A stretch of 64,000 bases of DNA. It comes from Sulfuricella sp. T08 (GTDB taxonomy: Bacteria; Pseudomonadota; Gammaproteobacteria; Burkholderiales; Sulfuricellaceae). This document shows, one piece after another, positions 37,561-46,847 of the stretch (position 1 is its first letter; each line of letters starts with the position of its first letter). Location: assembly GCF_000971475.1 (NCBI RefSeq), contig NZ_DF967548.1:87544-151543 (forward strand). The letters are read 5' to 3'. The position numbers and the translations under genes are program-made. The notes beneath the pieces were generated by a model, which saw only the letters and a list, made by a program, of their open reading frames with translations, was not told the DNA's origin and ran no database searches.

Positions 37561-39021
37561 TTAGAGGGACGCCCCGCCCCGCGTCAAATTGCCCGCCACC
37601 TGGCCGATCGAGCCGGCACCCATGGTCAGCACCACATCGCCGTCCCGCGCCGCATTCAGAATTTCACCCGGCAGTTCCGCCACTGTTTCCACGAAAATCG
37701 GCTCAACCTTGCCCGCGACCCTGATGGCACGCGCCAATGCTCTGCCGTCTGCGGCTACGATCGGCGCTTCGCCGGCCGGATAGATTTCGGTCAGCAACAG
37801 GGCGTCGACGGTCGACAGCACCTTGACGAAATCCTCGAACAAATCGCGAGTGCGGGTGTAACGGTGCGGCTGGAATGCCAACACCAGCCTCCGACCCGGG
37901 AATGCACCTCGCGCCGCCGCCAGGGTCGCCGCCATTTCCACTGGGTGATGGCCATAATCGTCAATTAAAGTAAAACTTCCACTCCCGCTTGCGGGAGCGG
38001 AAACGATCGCCCTTTCTCCCGCTTGCGGGAGAGAGTTGGAGAGAGGGTGATCAGGCAATATGACCTCGCCATAACGTTCGAAGCGCCGTCCAACCCCGCT
38101 GAATTCGGCCAATCCCTTGACGATGGCCGTATCCGGCGCACCCACTTCCATCGCCACCGCAATCGCCGCAAGCGCATTCAACACGTTATGCTGGCCGGGC
38201 ATGTTGAGCGTCACCGCCAGTTCCGGCAGACCGGCTCGTTGCACCTTGAAATCCATCCGGCCGCCGCAATGACCAAGATCCGTACCCCGAACCTGCGCGC
38301 CTTCTTCCAGGCCATAGGTAGTCACCGGCTTGGTAATGCGCGGCATGATTTCGCGTACGTTTGCATCGTCTGAGCACAATACCGCCATGCCGTAGAAAGG
38401 CAGGCGCTGGACGAAGTCGACGAAGGCCTGTTTCAACCGGTTAAAATCATGGCCGTAGGTTTCCATATGGTCGGCGTCGATATTGGTCACCACCGCCATC
38501 ACCGGCATCAGGTAGAGGAAGGAGGCATCGGACTCATCCGCCTCGGCGACGATGAATTCGCCTTGGCCCAGCCGCGCATTGGCACCGGCGGCCTCCAGCT
38601 TGCCGCCGATAACGAAAGTCGGGTCCATACCTGCCTCGCCGAGTATGCTGGCGATCAGGCTGGTAGTTGTAGTCTTGCCGTGGGTGCCGGCCACTGCAAT
38701 GCCCTGTTTGAAGCGCATCAGCTCCGCCAGCATCATGGCGCGAGGCACCACCGGGATGTTGCGCTCCCGCGCAGCCGCCACTTCCGGATTGTCGGCCTGG
38801 ACCGCGGTGGATATCACCACCACATCGGCGCGCTCCAGATTGCTGGCGGCATGGCCTTGGTAAACTTGGGCACCGAGCGCTTTAAGGCGGCGGGTAGCGA
38901 CGCTGTCGCCCAGATCTGAACCGCTCACCTCGTAACCCAGGTTGAGCAGTACCTCGGCGATGCCGCTCATGCCGACACCACCGATACCTACGAAATGAAC
39001 ATGTTTGACTTTATGTTTCAT
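37561..39021 (-). CDS. murC: UDP-N-acetylmuramate--L-alanine ligase, with in-frame REP insert
   Basis: MurC adds L-Ala to UDP-MurNAc. The 486-residue protein has the N-terminal Rossmann motif [13 protein letters not shown], the ATP loop [10 protein letters not shown] (112-121), central [10 protein letters not shown] and DADHMETYG, and C-terminal DDYGHHPVE. Between YGEVILP (about 322) and [11 protein letters not shown] (about 348) lie about 24 extra residues including [11 protein letters not shown], encoded by a REP-like palindrome (37983-38046). The insert replaces what is a short loop in homologues as I recall them. The ATG overlaps the murG stop (ATGA). Confidence 0.96.
   Translation of the reverse strand: MKHKVKHVHFVGIGGVGMSGIAEVLLNLGYEVSGSDLGDSVATRRLKALGAQVYQGHAASNLERADVVVISTAVQADNPEVAAARERNIPVVPRAMMLAELMRFKQGIAVAGTHGKTTTTSLIASILGEAGMDPTFVIGGKLEAAGANARLGQGEFIVAEADESDASFLYLMPVMAVVTNIDADHMETYGHDFNRLKQAFVDFVQRLPFYGMAVLCSDDANVREIMPRITKPVTTYGLEEGAQVRGTDLGHCGGRMDFKVQRAGLPELAVTLNMPGQHNVLNALAAIAVAMEVGAPDTAIVKGLAEFSGVGRRFERYGEVILPDHPLSNSLPQAGERAIVSAPASGSGSFTLIDDYGHHPVEMAATLAAARGAFPGRRLVLAFQPHRYTRTRDLFEDFVKVLSTVDALLLTEIYPAGEAPIVAADGRALARAIRVAGKVEPIFVETVAELPGEILNAARDGDVVLTMGAGSIGQVAGNLTRGGASL
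37983..38046. repeat. REP-like palindromes inside murC (one full, one partial copy)
   Basis: CTCCCGCTTGCGGGAG at 38017-38032 with flanking GAGAGTTGGAGAGAGG is a full copy, and TCCCGCTTGCGGGA at 37983-37996 is a partial second copy. Both lie in frame within the coding sequence. The same element occurs at 44616, 50699, 50766 and 58839. Confidence 0.85.
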
Positions 39022-40187
39022 CCTGCCAGCTCCATGCATACTTGCGCCACGGTCACGGTCGCCTCCGGCTTAGCCAGTTTTCTTGCGGCTTGCGCCATCG
39101 CCAGTAATTTTTCTCGGCTGAAACCTGCCAACAAATCAGCCAGCCCTTCCGGGGTCATATGCTGTTGCGGCAGCAGCACCGCCGCGCCGTTCTCGCTCAG
39201 GAAGCGGGCATTGCCGGTCTGGTGGTCGTCCACCGCATGCGGGTAGGGCACCAGCACGCTGGCCACGCCGGCGGCAGTCACTTCGGCCAGGGTCAGCGCG
39301 CCCGCCCGGCACACGATCACGTCGCACCAGGCATACATCTGAGCCATGTCGTCGATGAAGGCGCGGGCGTCGGCGGCAACACCGGCAGCGACATAGTTGG
39401 CCCGGAGCTTTTCCAGGTTCCTGGTGCCGGACTGATGGATTACCTCGGGACGGTCGGATTCTGCAATCAGCGCCAGCGCCTGCGGCACCGCTTCGTTCAA
39501 CGCAGCCGCACCCAGGCTGCCGCCAACCACCAGCAGGCGCAGTTTGCCCTGACGCCCGGCCATCCGATGTTCTGGAGCGGGCAAGGCGGCGATATCGGCG
39601 CGCACCGGATTGCCGCACCAGATCATTGCCGGTTTGGAGCAACCAATCGGCTTGTCGCCGGGATTGTTGAATGCTGACGGGAAGGCCACCAGGACGCGAT
39701 CTGCGAGGCAGGCCAGCACCCGGTTGGTCAGCCCGGCCACCGAATTCTGCTCGTGGATCACCAGGGGCTTGGCCAGCAGGGAAGCCATCAGGCCGCCGGG
39801 AAAAGCCGTGAAACCGCCCATACCAAGCACCACGTCGGGGCGGATACGGAAAATCGCCGCCGCGCTCTGCCACATCGCCAACAGCAGCATGAGCGGCAGC
39901 GCCGCCCAGCGCAGCGCGCCCTTGCCGCGCATGCCGGCGAACTTGACCCAGGCCATTTCATAACCTTTTTCCGGCACCAGCCGCGCTTCCATGCCGGCGC
40001 GAGTGCCCAGCCACACCACCCTCCAGTCCTTCTGCCGCAGTGTGTCGGCCACGGCCAGGGCCGGGAACACGTGTCCGCCGGTGCCGCCCGCCATGATCAG
40101 GATGGTACGTGATGGGTGATGGGCGATGGGTGATGGATCACCGCCGATGCGCCTTTCATCACTCATCACCCCTGACCCGTTACTCAT
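39018..40187 (-). CDS. murG: UDP-GlcNAc--lipid I glycosyltransferase MurG
   Basis: MurG adds GlcNAc to lipid I to make lipid II on the inner face of the membrane. The 389-residue protein has the glycine-rich [14 protein letters not shown] (34-47), [22 protein letters not shown] and the UDP-binding VVGGSLGA and [14 protein letters not shown] 40187 overlaps the ftsW stop (ATGA). This gives an N-terminal extension of about 27 residues before RTILIMAGG that is encoded by a word-repeat stem-loop (40107-40187) and has no equivalent in the family. A later internal start is possible; ATG 40166 is the only other ATG before the core. Confidence 0.95.
   Translation of the reverse strand: MSNGSGVMSDERRIGGDPSPIAHHPSRTILIMAGGTGGHVFPALAVADTLRQKDWRVVWLGTRAGMEARLVPEKGYEMAWVKFAGMRGKGALRWAALPLMLLLAMWQSAAAIFRIRPDVVLGMGGFTAFPGGLMASLLAKPLVIHEQNSVAGLTNRVLACLADRVLVAFPSAFNNPGDKPIGCSKPAMIWCGNPVRADIAALPAPEHRMAGRQGKLRLLVVGGSLGAAALNEAVPQALALIAESDRPEVIHQSGTRNLEKLRANYVAAGVAADARAFIDDMAQMYAWCDVIVCRAGALTLAEVTAAGVASVLVPYPHAVDDHQTGNARFLSENGAAVLLPQQHMTPEGLADLLAGFSREKLLAMAQAARKLAKPEATVTVAQVCMELAG
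40107..40187. repeat. Stem-loop built of TGATGGG words at the ftsW-murG junction
   Basis: The left arm (GGGTGATGGGCGATGGGTGATG) pairs imperfectly with the right arm (CATCACTCATCACCCCTGACCC). It covers the murG start and its first 27 codons. It belongs to the same structural class as the elements at 16302, 20714 and 58108, though the words differ. Confidence 0.7.
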
Positions 40188-41347
40188 ACGGAGTACCCCT
40201 TCATAACCTGCCGGTTTTCCCAGTCCACCCTCATCAGCACGCCGATCGCGGTGCAATTTGCGGCGATTCCGCTGCCGCCGAATGACAGCAGGGGCAAAGT
40301 CAGGCCCTTGGTCGGCAACAGCCCCATGTTCACGCCCATGTTGATGATCGCCTGCACTGCCAGCCAGATGCCGATGCCGTAGGCCACCAGCGCGGCAAAA
40401 TGGCGATCTATCCCGGCCGCCTGGCGGCCGATGGAGAATGCACGGACAGTCAGCCAGACGAACAGCAGGATCACCACGGCCACGCCGGCGAACCCGAGCT
40501 CTTCGGCAATCACTGCGAGCAGGAAATCGGTGTGCGCTTCCGGCAGATAGAACAGTTTTTCGACGCTCGCGCCCAGACCGACGCCGTACCACTCGCCTCG
40601 CCCAAAGGCGATCAGCGCGTGAGAAAGCTGGTAGCCCTTGCCGAAGGGATCGGCCCATGGGTCCATGAAGCCGATAATGCGCTGCATGCGGTAGGGCGAG
40701 GTCCAGATCAGCAGCAGGAATCCCACCAGCAGCATGGCGATGAGGCCGGCGAACAGCCGCCAGTTCATGCCGCCGAGGAACAGGATCGCCATGGCGATGC
40801 TGGTGATCACGGCAAAGGCGCCGAAATCCGGTTCCCGCAGCAGCAGGCCGCCGACCAGCAGCATCACCATGAACATCGGCATAAAACCCTTCTTGATATT
40901 GTCCATGTAAGCCGCCTTGCGCACCGTGTAATCGGCGGCGTACAGCACTGCGAACAGCTTCATGAACTCGGACGGCTGCAAATTGATCACCACCAGTGAC
41001 AGCCAGCGCTGGCTGCCGTTGACCTCGCGACCGACGCCGGGAATCAGCACCAGCACCAGCAGCACCAGGCCGGAAAGAAACAAATAGGGCGCGGTTTCCT
41101 GCAACACCTTGTTCGGCACCTGGAAGGCGAACAGGCCGAACAGGGTGCCGACGCAGAGGAAAACTCCCTGCCGCACCAGGTAATAGCTTTCCTGGAAACC
41201 GGTATGCTTATCTGCTGCGGCGATGGCAATCGAGGAGGAATACACCATCACCAGTCCGAAGCCGAGCAACAGGATCACCAGCCACAGCAAGGTGCGGTCG
41301 TAGTCGGGTCTGGCGTGCGGGGCAACGACCGGCGAATAGGAGTTCAT
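40184..41347 (-). CDS. ftsW: Peptidoglycan polymerase FtsW
   Basis: FtsW is the SEDS glycosyltransferase of the divisome. The 387-residue protein has about ten membrane helices, with [24 protein letters not shown] (conserved PSE), PDFGAFAV and the C-terminal [13 protein letters not shown]. It overlaps murD by 4 bp and murG by 4 bp. Confidence 0.96.
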   Translation of the reverse strand: MNSYSPVVAPHARPDYDRTLLWLVILLLGFGLVMVYSSSIAIAAADKHTGFQESYYLVRQGVFLCVGTLFGLFAFQVPNKVLQETAPYLFLSGLVLLVLVLIPGVGREVNGSQRWLSLVVINLQPSEFMKLFAVLYAADYTVRKAAYMDNIKKGFMPMFMVMLLVGGLLLREPDFGAFAVITSIAMAILFLGGMNWRLFAGLIAMLLVGFLLLIWTSPYRMQRIIGFMDPWADPFGKGYQLSHALIAFGRGEWYGVGLGASVEKLFYLPEAHTDFLLAVIAEELGFAGVAVVILLFVWLTVRAFSIGRQAAGIDRHFAALVAYGIGIWLAVQAIINMGVNMGLLPTKGLTLPLLSFGGSGIAANCTAIGVLMRVDWENRQVMKGYSV

Positions 41348-42735
41348 GCTTTCGCCTCCACCAGTTTTTTGACAGCGGCGATGAATACCTGAGCGCGATG
41401 TTCGTAGTTGCGGAACATGTCGAAACTCGCGCAGGCCGGTGACAACAGCACTGCATCTCCCGGCTGGGCCTGCTCGAATCCCAGCATCACCGCCTCCTCC
41501 ATGCTTGCCGCGGAGAGCAGGGGCGCGCCACAGCCGGCCAGGGCCGCACCGATTTTCTGCCCATCGCGGCCGATCAGCACGACGGCACGAGCATGGGCGG
41601 ACACAGCCGGTTTGAGCGGGCTGAAATCCTGCCCCTTACCATCGCCGCCGGCAATCAGCATCACCTTGCACGGCATGCCGTTAAGCGCCGCTACCGTGGC
41701 TCCTACATTGGTCCCCTTGGAATCGTCATAGAAAGTGATGCCGCCAATCTCCGCCACTTTCTCCACCCGGTGCGGCAGTCCTTTGAAGTCACGCAGCGCC
41801 TCGATCAGGGGCTGGAGCGGCAGGTCGATGGCGCGGCACAAGGCAAGGGCGGCCAGCGCATTGGCTGCGTTGTGCAAGCCGGCAAGCGGCAGGTCGGCTA
41901 CCGGCATCAACCGGTTCACGCCCTGCGACAGCCATGAGCCATTCTGGCCACCCAGCAATCCCCAGTCCTCTGGGTTTTGTGGCGCATCCAGGCCAAACGT
42001 CATCACCCTGCGATCGGGCCTCACCATCGCCAAGCTGTAGTGATCTTCCCGGTTCAGCACCTGGACGCCGTTGCCGGCAAAAATGCGCGCCTTGGCCGCG
42101 GCGTAATCTTCCATGCCGTGATAGCGGTCCATGTGGTCTTCGGTCACATTGAGCACAGTCGCTACAGCCGGATGCAGGGTGTGCGTGGTTTCCAGCTGAA
42201 AACTGGAGAGTTCGATCACGAACACGTCGGCTGTCTCGCCGCGCTGGTCCAGATCGCTCAATGCATCCAGCACAGGCAGACCGATATTTCCCGCCACTAT
42301 CGTATGCAGGCCTGCCTTCCTGCACATCGCACCGACCATCTCGGTCACCGTGCTTTTGCCGTTGGAGCCGGTGATGGCGATTACCTGGGTTCTGAGCGTC
42401 AAGTCCTGCGTGCTGAGCGCCTGTGCGAACAACTCGATATCCCCGACCACTTCCACGCCGTGCGCCAGCGCATCGGCAACGGCTGGTTCGCGCAGGGAAA
42501 CGCCCGGACTGACCGCGAGCAGGTCGGCATTGCGAAACACCTCTTCCCTGAGCTTGCCGGTGAATAGCGGCACACCAGGCAGCTCGGCCTGAAGGCGCGC
42601 GGCATGCGGCGGATGGTCGCGCGAGTCGGCGACAGCCACCACCGCTCCTCTCGCGTCCAGCCAGCGCGCCATGGAGAAGCCGGTGACGCCTAGCCCCACC
42701 ACCAGCACTTTTTTATGTTCGAGGTTCAAGCTCAT
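41344..42735 (-). CDS. murD: UDP-N-acetylmuramoylalanine--D-glutamate ligase
   Basis: MurD adds D-Glu to UDP-MurNAc-L-Ala. The 463-residue protein has the N-terminal [18 protein letters not shown] loop [12 protein letters not shown] (121-132), [20 protein letters not shown] and the C-terminal [11 protein letters not shown] and [12 protein letters not shown]. It overlaps both mraY and ftsW by 4 bp. Confidence 0.97.
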   Translation of the reverse strand: MSLNLEHKKVLVVGLGVTGFSMARWLDARGAVVAVADSRDHPPHAARLQAELPGVPLFTGKLREEVFRNADLLAVSPGVSLREPAVADALAHGVEVVGDIELFAQALSTQDLTLRTQVIAITGSNGKSTVTEMVGAMCRKAGLHTIVAGNIGLPVLDALSDLDQRGETADVFVIELSSFQLETTHTLHPAVATVLNVTEDHMDRYHGMEDYAAAKARIFAGNGVQVLNREDHYSLAMVRPDRRVMTFGLDAPQNPEDWGLLGGQNGSWLSQGVNRLMPVADLPLAGLHNAANALAALALCRAIDLPLQPLIEALRDFKGLPHRVEKVAEIGGITFYDDSKGTNVGATVAALNGMPCKVMLIAGGDGKGQDFSPLKPAVSAHARAVVLIGRDGQKIGAALAGCGAPLLSAASMEEAVMLGFEQAQPGDAVLLSPACASFDMFRNYEHRAQVFIAAVKKLVEAKA

Positions 42736-43817
42736 CTCAATTTCAGTGTCGAAAGCCCAACCAGCACCAGCATCATGCTGATGATCCAGAAACGAACTAC
42801 AACTTGATTCTCTTTCCAGCCCTTCAACTCATAATGGTGATGCAGCGGCGCCATGCGGAAGATGCGCTTGCCGGTGAGCTTGAACGACCCCACCTGAAGT
42901 ACCACCGACAGGGTTTCCACCACGAACACCCCGCCCATCACGAACAGAACGATCTCCTGCCTCACAATCACCGCCACCACGCCGATCGCGGCGCCCAGCG
43001 CCAGCGCGCCCACATCGCCCATGAACACTTCGGCGGGGTAGGCATTGAACCAGAGGAAGCCCAAGCCAGCTCCGGCCAGGGCAGTGCAGAACACGGCCAG
43101 TTCGCCGGCACCCGGTACGTAGGGAACGCCGAGGTAACGTGAAAAAACGAAGTTGCCGGCAACGTAAGCGAATAGCGCCAGCGCGCCCGCCACCATCACC
43201 GTCGGCATGATGGCCAGGCCATCCAGCCCGTCGGTGAGGTTGACCGCGTTGCTGCTGCCGACGATGACGAAATAGGTCAGCACGACGAAACCCACTCCGC
43301 CGAGAGGAATCGTCACCAGCTTGAAGAAGGGCACGATCAGTTCGGTATGGGCCGGCAGCGTGGCAGTCATGGCAAGAAACACGGCGACACCGGCACCGAT
43401 CAGTGACTGCCAGAACAATTTGGTCTTGGCCGACAGACCCTTGGGATTACGATGCACCACCTTGCGCCAGTCATCGACCCAGCCGACTGCACCGAACCCA
43501 ATCGTGGTGACCAGCACGACCCAGACATAAGGGTTTTTCAGATCCGCCCAGAGCAGAGTGGAAATCGTCAACGCAACCAGGATCAGCGCCCCCCCCATAG
43601 TCGGCGTCCCGGCTTTGATGAGGTGAGTCTGCGGGCCGTCGTCGCGCACCGACTGGCCGATCTTGTAGGCGGTGAGCTTGCGGATCATGGCCGGACCGAC
43701 GATGAACGAGATCATCAGCGCAGTCAGCATCGCCAGCACCGCACGCAACGTGATATAGCCAAACACGTTAAAGGCCCGAATATCGTGCCCCAGCCATTGG
43801 GTCAATGCGAGCAGCAT
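42732..43817 (-). CDS. mraY: Phospho-N-acetylmuramoyl-pentapeptide transferase
   Basis: MraY makes lipid I from UDP-MurNAc-pentapeptide and undecaprenyl phosphate. The 361-residue protein has about ten membrane helices and the family motifs [10 protein letters not shown], the Asp pair in [27 protein letters not shown] with catalytic Asp, and [13 protein letters not shown]. It overlaps murF by 16 bp and murD by 4 bp. Confidence 0.97.
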   Translation of the reverse strand: MLLALTQWLGHDIRAFNVFGYITLRAVLAMLTALMISFIVGPAMIRKLTAYKIGQSVRDDGPQTHLIKAGTPTMGGALILVALTISTLLWADLKNPYVWVVLVTTIGFGAVGWVDDWRKVVHRNPKGLSAKTKLFWQSLIGAGVAVFLAMTATLPAHTELIVPFFKLVTIPLGGVGFVVLTYFVIVGSSNAVNLTDGLDGLAIMPTVMVAGALALFAYVAGNFVFSRYLGVPYVPGAGELAVFCTALAGAGLGFLWFNAYPAEVFMGDVGALALGAAIGVVAVIVRQEIVLFVMGGVFVVETLSVVLQVGSFKLTGKRIFRMAPLHHHYELKGWKENQVVVRFWIISMMLVLVGLSTLKLR

Positions 43818-45238
43818 GTCGAATCCTCCTCCAGCACGAAACTCTTCACTACTCGCTCCATCTGCATGAAACGCGACCCCTTCACCAGCACCGTCACATC
43901 CGGAGCCAGCAGGTTTTCGATATCGTGCAGCAGGTCCTCGATATATTCGAAATTCCGTCCTCCCTCGCCGAAAGCCTGTGATGCAGCGGCACTCAGATCG
44001 CCCAGGGTAAACAACAAGTCGACCCCGGCCGCCTTCGCAACCGCGCCGATTTCGGCATGCAGCGCGCGCGCGTTTTCACCCAGCTCTCCCATGTCGCCGA
44101 GCACCAGCACCTTCTTGCCTGGCAAGGCGGTGAGCACGGCGATCGCCGCGCTCACCGAGCCAGGATTGGCATTGTAGGTATCGTCTATCATGGTGGCGCC
44201 ATGCAGGCAGGGATTTTTCTGCAGCCGGCCCTTGACGCTGGAAACCTTTGCCAGCCCCGCGGCGACGGTTGCGTTGTCGACCCCCAGTGCCTGAGCCACG
44301 GCGGCAGCCGCCAGAGCGTTGCGCACGTTGTGCTCGCCCGGCACCGGCAATACGACTGCAAATTTACCTGTGGGCGTAACCATCTCGATTTCGCTGCCGA
44401 AAGGCTGCAATTTGAAGCTGGCCGACACTTCTGCTGGCTGATTGAGGCCGAAGCGGATAACGCGATGAGCACCTGCCAGTTTCTGCCACAGCGGCGCATG
44501 CGGGTCGTCGGCATTGATCACGGCGACGCCGTTCGCTGCCAAGCCCTGGAAAATTTCGCCCTTGGCTCGTGCCACCGCTTCCACCAGATCAAAACAAGCG
44601 CCCTTCACGTTTACACCCTCTCCCGCTTGCGGGAGAGGGTTGGGGAGAGGGAAACCTGCCAGATGAGCGGCCTGGGCATTAATGATCAGTGCCACATCGG
44701 GCTTGGCGATCGTGGACAGATACGCGATCTCGCCCGGATGGTTCATGCCCATCTCGATCACGGCATAGCTATGGGTGTCGCGCAATCCGAGCAAAGTCAG
44801 CGGCACGCCGATGTCGTTATTGAGGTTGCCCTTGGTCGCGAGCACTTGATCGGCTGCGCCTGCCTGAGCCCGCAGGATCGCGGCGACCATTTCCTTCACC
44901 GTGGTCTTGCCGCTGCTGCCGGTGAGCGCCACTACGGGAATGACGAAGCGGCTGCGCCAGTGACCGGCCAGTTCACCCAAGGCAAGGCGCGCATCCTTGA
45001 CAAGCAGCAGCGGGAAATCGCCCCAGGCCGGGTCGCGCCGCTCTACCAGCGCGGCAACTGCACCCTGTTCCATCACCTGCTTGACGTAATTGTGACCATC
45101 GAAACGCTCACCCTTCAGCGCCACGAACAAATCTCCGGCAGCCACCGCACGGCTGTCGGTGGTGACGCCGGAGAACGTCACATCCGCACCGCTGGTTTCA
45201 GCGTTCAACGCCCTGGCTGCTGCACTCAGACTTAACAT
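43802..45238 (-). CDS. murF: UDP-MurNAc-tripeptide--D-Ala-D-Ala ligase, with in-frame REP insert
   Basis: MurF adds D-Ala-D-Ala to the UDP-MurNAc tripeptide. The 478-residue protein starts [14 protein letters not shown] at ATG 45238, with AAGGAGG upstream, and has ATP loop [12 protein letters not shown] (105-116), MGMNHPGEI, and [10 protein letters not shown]. At about residues 196-208 it carries [12 protein letters not shown] from a REP-like palindrome (44616-44651), between AAHLAGF and the conserved VARAKGEIF region. Homologues as I recall have only a few residues here. The start overlaps the end of a small ORF. Confidence 0.96.
   Translation of the reverse strand: MLSLSAAARALNAETSGADVTFSGVTTDSRAVAAGDLFVALKGERFDGHNYVKQVMEQGAVAALVERRDPAWGDFPLLLVKDARLALGELAGHWRSRFVIPVVALTGSSGKTTVKEMVAAILRAQAGAADQVLATKGNLNNDIGVPLTLLGLRDTHSYAVIEMGMNHPGEIAYLSTIAKPDVALIINAQAAHLAGFPLPNPLPQAGEGVNVKGACFDLVEAVARAKGEIFQGLAANGVAVINADDPHAPLWQKLAGAHRVIRFGLNQPAEVSASFKLQPFGSEIEMVTPTGKFAVVLPVPGEHNVRNALAAAAVAQALGVDNATVAAGLAKVSSVKGRLQKNPCLHGATMIDDTYNANPGSVSAAIAVLTALPGKKVLVLGDMGELGENARALHAEIGAVAKAAGVDLLFTLGDLSAAASQAFGEGGRNFEYIEDLLHDIENLLAPDVTVLVKGSRFMQMERVVKSFVLEEDSTCCSH
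44616..44651. repeat. REP-like palindrome inside murF
   Basis: CTCTCCCGCTTGCGGGAGAG followed by GGTTGGGGAGAGGG lies in frame in murF. It is a full copy of the element in murC and in the intergenic regions near rnpB and gmhA. Confidence 0.88.
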
Positions 45239-45348
45239 GTTGACGCCTCCTTCAACCTGCTCCACAAATGTTGCTCCTCGCAAGTCGGCGCCCGGCGCCA
45301 TTCGCGGCCGGTCGCACCTTCCTTCGGAAGGCACTGCTCCCTGCTCAT
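45232..45348 (-). CDS. Small ORF (38 aa) [11 protein letters not shown] between murE and murF
   Basis: ATG 45348 overlaps the murE stop (ATGA) and the ORF ends with TAA at 45232-45234, overlapping the murF ATG (ATGTTAA). It begins [16 protein letters not shown] and ends with a charged tail ([10 protein letters not shown]). The first 40 bases are nearly identical to the start of the ORF at 48873-49043, and both contain a later R-A/V-PTC block. The tail codons include the murF ribosome binding site. It could be a real coupled leader, or simply repeat sequence that happens to stay open. I know no family. Confidence 0.45.
   Translation of the reverse strand: MSREQCLPKEGATGREWRRAPTCEEQHLWSRLKEASTC
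45299..45348 (-). repeat. Copy 1 of a hairpin-bearing element at dcw junctions
   Basis: From CATGAGCAGGGAGCAGTGCC the element continues with the stem CCTTCCGAAGGAAGG and GTGCGACCG. The copy at 48994-49043 matches it at all but one of the first 40 positions, then the two drift apart. Confidence 0.85.
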
Positions 45349-46847
45349 GTCGCCATCCTTTCCAATACTCGCCGAGCCACGTCGGCGTCGGCAAAGGGCA
45401 GTTTCACGCCCTTGATTTCCTGGTAATCCTCGTGGCCCTTGCCGGCGATCAGCACCACGTCATCCGGCTGCGCACCGCGCACAGCGGCGTCTATGGCCGC
45501 AGCGCGATCATCGATCACATGGTAGTTGGCACCCATGCCGGCGATGATTTCGTCGATGATGGCGTGGCCATCCTCGCCACGCGGGTTGTCGCTGGTCACG
45601 ATCACGCTGTCCGCCAGGCGCGATGCCACCGCTCCCATCAGCGGGCGCTTGCCGCGATCGCGTTCGCCGCCGCAGCCGAACACGCAAATCAACCTGTTTT
45701 TGTCACTCATGATTTCGCGCAAGGTTCCGAGCACCTTTTCCAGCGCATCCGGGGTGTGAGCGTAGTCCACCACCACCAACGGCTTGCCCTCGCCGCCCAG
45801 GCGCTGCATGCGGCCGGCAACCGATTCAACCTTGCCCAATTCGCGCACCGCCTCTTCCAGTGCGATGCCGCTCACCAGCAGTACCGCCAGCGCTGCCAGC
45901 AGGTTGGAAGCGTTGAAGCGGCCGAGCAACTTGCTGCTCAGCTGTGCCGTCCCCCATGGCGTAATCGCCTTGAAACGGATGCCTTCAGCGTCCGCCACCA
46001 GATCGCGCGCCAGAACGGCAAAGCGGCAACCCTCATGCTTCCCTGCCAGGCTGTAACCCACCGTCTGCACCCCGCTGCAACCGAGCTTGCCGGCCAGTTC
46101 GACGCCAAACTGGTCATCCATATTGAGCACCGCGTATTGCAGCTCCGGCCACTCAAACAGGCCGGCCTTGGCGGCGGCGTAGGATGCCATGTCGCCGTGA
46201 TAATCCAGATGATCACGCGACAGGTTGGTGAGCACGGCAATGTCAAAATGCACGCCGTTGACCCGGCCCTGTGCCAGACCGTGGGACGACACTTCCATCG
46301 CCACGCACTTCGCGCCGTTCGCCAGATAGTCGCGCAATAAAGCATGCAGACTGACCGCATCCGGCGTGGTGTTGGCGGAAGGGGCCAGGTCGCTGGGAAA
46401 ACCGTTGCCGAGAGTGCCGACCATTGCGGTTTTTTTACCCAGAACGGTCAGGCATTGGGCAATCCAGTGGCAGCACGAAGTCTTGCCGTTGGTGCCGGTA
46501 ATGCCGATCGTCCACAGCTGGCGCGAAGGTTCGCCGTAAACCTGGCTGGCAATCTTGCCGATTTTGTCGCGCAAGTCATCGACCGGAAGATTCGGCACTT
46601 TCCACTCTGAATTCCACTCGAATCCTTCTCGCTCCCACAGTACCGCACTGGCGCCGGCCGCGACTGCCTGTGCTATGAACTTGCGCCCATCTAGCCGCTC
46701 GCCCGGGTAGGCGGCGAAGGTGTCTCCCTGCCGAACTTGCCGACTATCGACAACCACATGCTTCACCTCTGCGCCCGGTAGAGCCAGGAAGCCAGCTTCC
46801 TCGCCACCCCTCACTCCTGACGCCTCACCCCTCACCGAAGCACTCAT
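45345..46847 (-). CDS. murE: UDP-MurNAc-L-Ala-D-Glu--meso-DAP ligase
   Basis: MurE adds the third residue to the stem peptide. The 500-residue protein has ATP loop ITGTNGKTSCCH (115-126), VSSHGLAQGRV, LSRDHLDYHG and DNPRGED, the DNPR motif that selects meso-diaminopimelate over lysine. The first 18 residues (MSASVRGEASGVRGGEEA) come from a run of GTGAGGGGT-type words and have no family match; VEVKH-like EVKHVVVDSRQV then aligns with MurE. The ATG overlaps the ftsI stop (ATGA). Confidence 0.96.
   Translation of the reverse strand: MSASVRGEASGVRGGEEAGFLALPGAEVKHVVVDSRQVRQGDTFAAYPGERLDGRKFIAQAVAAGASAVLWEREGFEWNSEWKVPNLPVDDLRDKIGKIASQVYGEPSRQLWTIGITGTNGKTSCCHWIAQCLTVLGKKTAMVGTLGNGFPSDLAPSANTTPDAVSLHALLRDYLANGAKCVAMEVSSHGLAQGRVNGVHFDIAVLTNLSRDHLDYHGDMASYAAAKAGLFEWPELQYAVLNMDDQFGVELAGKLGCSGVQTVGYSLAGKHEGCRFAVLARDLVADAEGIRFKAITPWGTAQLSSKLLGRFNASNLLAALAVLLVSGIALEEAVRELGKVESVAGRMQRLGGEGKPLVVVDYAHTPDALEKVLGTLREIMSDKNRLICVFGCGGERDRGKRPLMGAVASRLADSVIVTSDNPRGEDGHAIIDEIIAGMGANYHVIDDRAAAIDAAVRGAQPDDVVLIAGKGHEDYQEIKGVKLPFADADVARRVLERMAT
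46803..46845. repeat. Half-element of GAGGGGTGAG words at the murE start
   Basis: On the minus strand the words GTGAGGGGTGAGGCG and AGGAGTGAGGGGT lie just inside murE. They resemble the left arm of the 16302 element, but no complementary arm is present, so no stem forms. Confidence 0.55.

Noticed and set aside
40188..40658. An open extension of the murG frame upstream into ftsW
   Set aside because: It is the shadow of ftsW in another frame, and ATG 40187 already overlaps the ftsW stop in the usual way.
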